Assembly (NCBI RefSeq): GCF_050947335.1
Contig: NC_134997.1
Location: 9,176,001-9,240,000, forward strand
Length of the DNA stretch: 64,000 nt
From: Megachile rotundata
Taxonomy: Eukaryota; Arthropoda; Insecta; Hymenoptera; Megachilidae
Direction: 5' to 3'
Part shown: positions 60,485 to 64,000 of the stretch, one piece after another
How positions within the stretch are numbered: position 1 is the first letter of the stretch
How the letters are laid out: each line of letters starts with the position of its first letter
Made by a program: the position numbers and the translations under genes
The notes under the pieces: model-generated
Told to the model about the DNA's origin: nothing
Databases searched by the model: none
The model's input: the letters and a program-made list of their open reading frames with translations, nothing else

Positions 60485-61570
60485 CTTTACGGAAGTTTGA
60501 GTTAGAGTCAGTTTGATTAAAAATTAATTTGTCTAAGGAACAATTTGACTTGGCATCAGTTTGACGTAGAGTCAATTTGAAGCAGAACCAGTTTGATTTA
60601 GGATCAATTTGACTTAGAGTCAATTTGACTTAAGATCAGTTTGACTCAAGATAAACTTCACTTAGGAGTAGTTTGACTTAGAATCAGTTTGATTCAAAAT
60701 CAATTCCACTCAGAATCAATTTGACTTAGGATCAGTTTGACTCAGAGTCAATTTAATTCAGAACCAGTTTGACTCAGGATCAATTTGACTTCGAATCAAT
60801 TTAACTTAGGATCAGTGTGACTCAAGATAAATTTCACTTAGGAGCAATTTGACTTAAAATCAGTTTGACTCAAGATCAATTCCACTCAGAATCAATTTGA
60901 CTTAGGATCAGTTTGACTCAGAGTCAATTTAATTCAGAACCAGTTTGACTCAGGATCAATTTGACTTAGAGGCAATTTAACTTAGAATCAGTTTGACTCA
61001 AGATCAATTCCACTCAGAATCAATTTGATTCAGAACCAGTTTGACTCAGAATCAATTTGACTTAGGATCAGTTTGACTCAGAGTCAATTTAATTCAGAAC
61101 CAGTTTGACTCAGAATCAATTTGACTTAGAGGCAATTTGACTTCGAATCAATTTAACTTAGGATCAGTGTGACTCAAAATAAATTTCACTTAGGAGCAAT
61201 TTGACTTAGAATCAGTTTGACATAAGATCAATTCCACTCAGAATTAATTTGACTTAGAATCAGTTTGACTCAGAGTTAATTTGATTCAGAACCAGTTTGA
61301 CTCAGGATCAATTTGACTTACAGTCAATTTGACTTCGAATCAATTTAACTTCGGATCAGTTTGACTCAGAAACAGTTTAACTTAGAGTCAATTTGATTTA
61401 GAGTCAGTTTGACTCAACATCAATTTGATGTAGTGTCAATTTGATTTACAATCAATTTGACTTAGGATCAGTCTGCCTTAGAATCAGTTTGACTTGCGTT
61501 CAATTTAATTTAGAATCAGTTTGCCTCACTCAGTAACAATTTGACTTAGCAACATTTAGCTTTAATATCA
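60485..61570. repeat. 16-bp minisatellite (TCAATTTGACTTAGGA)
   Basis: Alternating TCAATTTGACTTAGGA and TCAGTTTGACTCAGAG, so a 16-bp monomer in a 32-bp dimer (CAGTTTGACT at 60909 and 60941). Longer blocks are also duplicated (60620-60780 versus 60800-60960). Confidence 0.93.
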
Positions 61571-63055
61571 CTCTAACTTATAATCACTTTCTTCCTAAAT
61601 TCTCAGCTTAAAAATTATAAAATGTACAAATTCAAGTCTACCCCAAAATTTCATTACCCCAATATTGAACTTAAAAAAAGAATTACCATAAAAGAATACA
61701 AAGAATCTCACAAATGTAAAAGATTTGACCCCAAAAGATCTCAATTTCAAAAGTTTGATTTGCAGAGGTGCGATTGCTCCAGCATTCGAAATTAATTATC
61801 GGCGACGTCACGATGTCTCCCCGGTTGTGACCCAACGAAAACAACTTTCTAAGCTTCCGTTGTTACATTGAAATTCCGAGGAGGGTTTCTAAGCAATTGA
61901 AACTACGTCTGGCATCGGACGCCATTCCCCTTTTACATTGTACATTGTTGTACAAACGAGCCACAAACCGGCGGTCTCTGCGCCTAATGATCGATCGAGG
62001 TATCTCGAACGAGCTTCGACCATTAAATTAATCGGTCACCTTCAAAAACCGACTGCCTTGTCCTTTGTACCTTCATCTACCGGGTTTGTGTTTCTGACAC
62101 AATGCGAAACCGACAGTTCGAATATCTAAATAACCTTTCTTCCTCCCTTTATTTCTATATTTTATCGATGTGCCGGCTTGTTTTAACTTGATTTTCAATA
62201 CGTTTGATACGCGTGGGTGAACAGTGCACGCCGTGAAATGATCGCTCGTGCGTTTTCGGGGTGCTTAAATAACAACGTGTACTGATGGCAACCCATGAGT
62301 TGGCGCGTGGACAGCTGTTGATCAAAATAGAGAAATGACGTCTCGAATTTATTGATAATATTTGCGTTGCATTTAGAAATTGAAAAACTGCGGAGAAATT
62401 AAAAATAGCAATGTTTTGAACAGTCACAAATAATAAAAATAAAGGACACCTAATAATAAAAATAATAAATAAATTTTTAACCGAAAGCAAATATTTTACT
62501 TGAGAAATTACGAAAGATACAAAATTATAATTTCTACTATTTTTTTTATTATTTTATCAATTTATAAAGTCACCAATTTATGTTTCACAAACTAACTGAA
62601 TTTTATACTAACAATTTAGAATAAATTAAAATTTAATTTAGATTAAATTCTCTATCACTTGCAACGTGTAATAAGTGATTTTATATAATTCATTTTTGTA
62701 ATGCAACATTAAAGAAATATTTTAAGTAGAAGCTTCTAAGATATATTGCAGGTTCGTCTTTATCATTACATGTATGCATAAACGTTCATAATTTAATAAT
62801 CAATTCAAGCTTCATCAACCAGAGCTAAGGCTCTGTTTAAGAGCAGGCATTATATCTCGAGCCCACTTATTGTCAGATGCAAATTCCTTTGTCTCTGTAT
62901 AATTCGCTCTGCGACAAAAAAGATGAATCCTTCACTGGTATTCTCGCATTATATCAGCCTCTAATCACTTGCTCCTTTATCCTTGTCTTGAGCAAACTGA
63001 ATTAATAGGTCTTTTGCTTATGAACTGACGTTGATTTTAATATTTTGTTGATTCA
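61571..63055. other. Unique sequence without a recognised gene
   Basis: A richer-G+C stretch at 61.75-62.3 kb includes copy 3 of the 31-bp dispersed motif (62279-62309). No exon supported. Confidence 0.45.
62279..62309 (+). repeat. Third copy of the 31-bp dispersed motif
   Basis: GTAC, one base, GATG, one base, CAACCCATGAGTTGGCGCG, TG. Similarity to the 38044 copy continues weakly downstream (AGCTG, then TCAAAATAGAGAAATGACG versus TCAGAATAGAAAAATGCC). Confidence 0.8.
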
Positions 63056-63700
63056 CACATTAGGTATATATTTTGTTGATTCACTTATTAGTTACATATT
63101 TTGTTGATTTACACATTAATTTCATATGTGGTGATTCATACATTAGCTTCATATGTGGTGATCCACACATTAGTTTCATATGTGTCGATTTATAGATTAG
63201 TTTCATATGTGTTGTTTCACATATTAGTTACATATGTGGTGGCTCATACATTAGCTTCATATGTGTTGATTCACACATTAGTTTCATATGTGTTGATTCA
63301 CATATTAGTTTCATATGTGTTGATTCACATATTAGTTTCATATGTGTTGATTCACATATTAGTTTCATATGTGTTGATTTATAGATTAGTTTCATATGTG
63401 TTGTTTCACATATTAGTTACATATGTGTAGATTCACACATTAGTTTCATATGTGGTGGCTCATACATTAGCTTCATGTGTGTTGATTCACACATTAGTTT
63501 CATATGTGTTGATTCACATATTAGTTTCATATGCGTTGATTCACATATTAGTTTCATATGTGTTGATTCACATATTAATTTCATATGTGTTCATTCACAT
63601 ATTAGTTTCATATGTGTTCATTCACATATTAGTTTCATATGTGTTGATTTACATCTTAGTTTCATATGTGTTCATTCATACATTTTTTACATATGTTAAC
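63056..63700. repeat. 27-bp minisatellite (TGTGTTGATTCACATATTAG)
   Basis: The unit is TGTGTTGATTCACATATTAG plus TTTCATA; GTTGATTC starts at 63319 and 63346 are 27 bp apart. Open frames here are by-products of a period divisible by 3. Confidence 0.92.
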
Positions 63701-64000
63701 ATATGTTAATAAAATTTTTAACTTGACAGATTCTTTTTAATTCTCAATGAAGTTTAAGGTTGGAAATATAACTAAATACGAGAAAGAAAAATTTAGTTAG
63801 AGTAATTGATTGACAAGTGGTGTACATATATGAATACATATGTATGTCATATGTCATATATGTCAAGTGTATTGAATTTGATTCTACGTAAATTTTTCTT
63901 CAAATCATCTACAATATATTAAATATATTATGAATTAAAGTTATTTCAATCTTCACTACTAAAATTGAAACTTCGTAAAATAACCTAGAAACCTACCTAA
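63701..64000. other. Unique A+T-rich end of window
   Basis: Nothing recognisable beyond CATATG-type words near 63.82-63.86 kb. Confidence 0.4.

Overview
The window looks like gene-poor nuclear DNA from an insect, most likely a bee or other aculeate hymenopteran. The evidence is an A+T-rich background, some very short introns (80-81 bp) with GT-AG borders, insect-type proteins (a chorion-peroxidase-like haem peroxidase and a calexcitin), and runs of CCTAA, the complement of the TTAGG insect telomere pentamer. The taxon is inferred; no marker here proves the species. I see no bacterial genes, CRISPR array, tRNA or rRNA.

Three protein-coding genes can be rebuilt exon by exon. (1) On the + strand at 1320-7707 there is a ten-exon animal haem peroxidase lacking its first exon(s), with a complete C-terminus. 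(2) On the - strand at 12013-10615 there is a leucine-rich-repeat protein of the LRMDA (C10orf11) family, in four coding exons; its start codon seems to be split by an intron. (3) On the - strand at 26398-16238 there is a six-exon calexcitin-like EF-hand Ca2+-binding protein whose first coding intron is 7.2 kb and packed with minisatellites. A possible first exon of a further + strand gene lies at about 12786-12823, head to head with the LRR gene. The three genes show no common pathway.

From 26.4 kb to the end I find no convincing coding exon. Tandem repeats dominate and alternate with short unique stretches, some of them richer in G+C. The repeats fall into families: (a) G-rich/C-rich minisatellites built from AATTTGGA-like octamers, with periods that are often exact multiples of 8 (16, 32, 48, 96); (b) a 15-bp CpG-rich repeat with the palindrome ACGCGT in three arrays (42.2-43.7, 44.95-45.8, 48.5-49.3 kb); (c) a 124-bp satellite with a displaced partial copy (26.8-28.1 and 34.4-34.9 kb); (d) CATATG/ACATGT-rich arrays with periods such as 27 and 28; (e) a 64-bp compound repeat carrying interstitial telomere-type pentamers (41.17-41.6 kb). 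Nearly all long open frames in the second half are by-products of these arrays.

The observations most worth following are the octamer-based repeat architecture, the ACGCGT arrays, the order-preserving 124-bp satellite duplication, the telomere-like compound repeat, and a 31-bp dispersed motif present three times, twice as an inverted pair. I found no convincing new multi-gene system.
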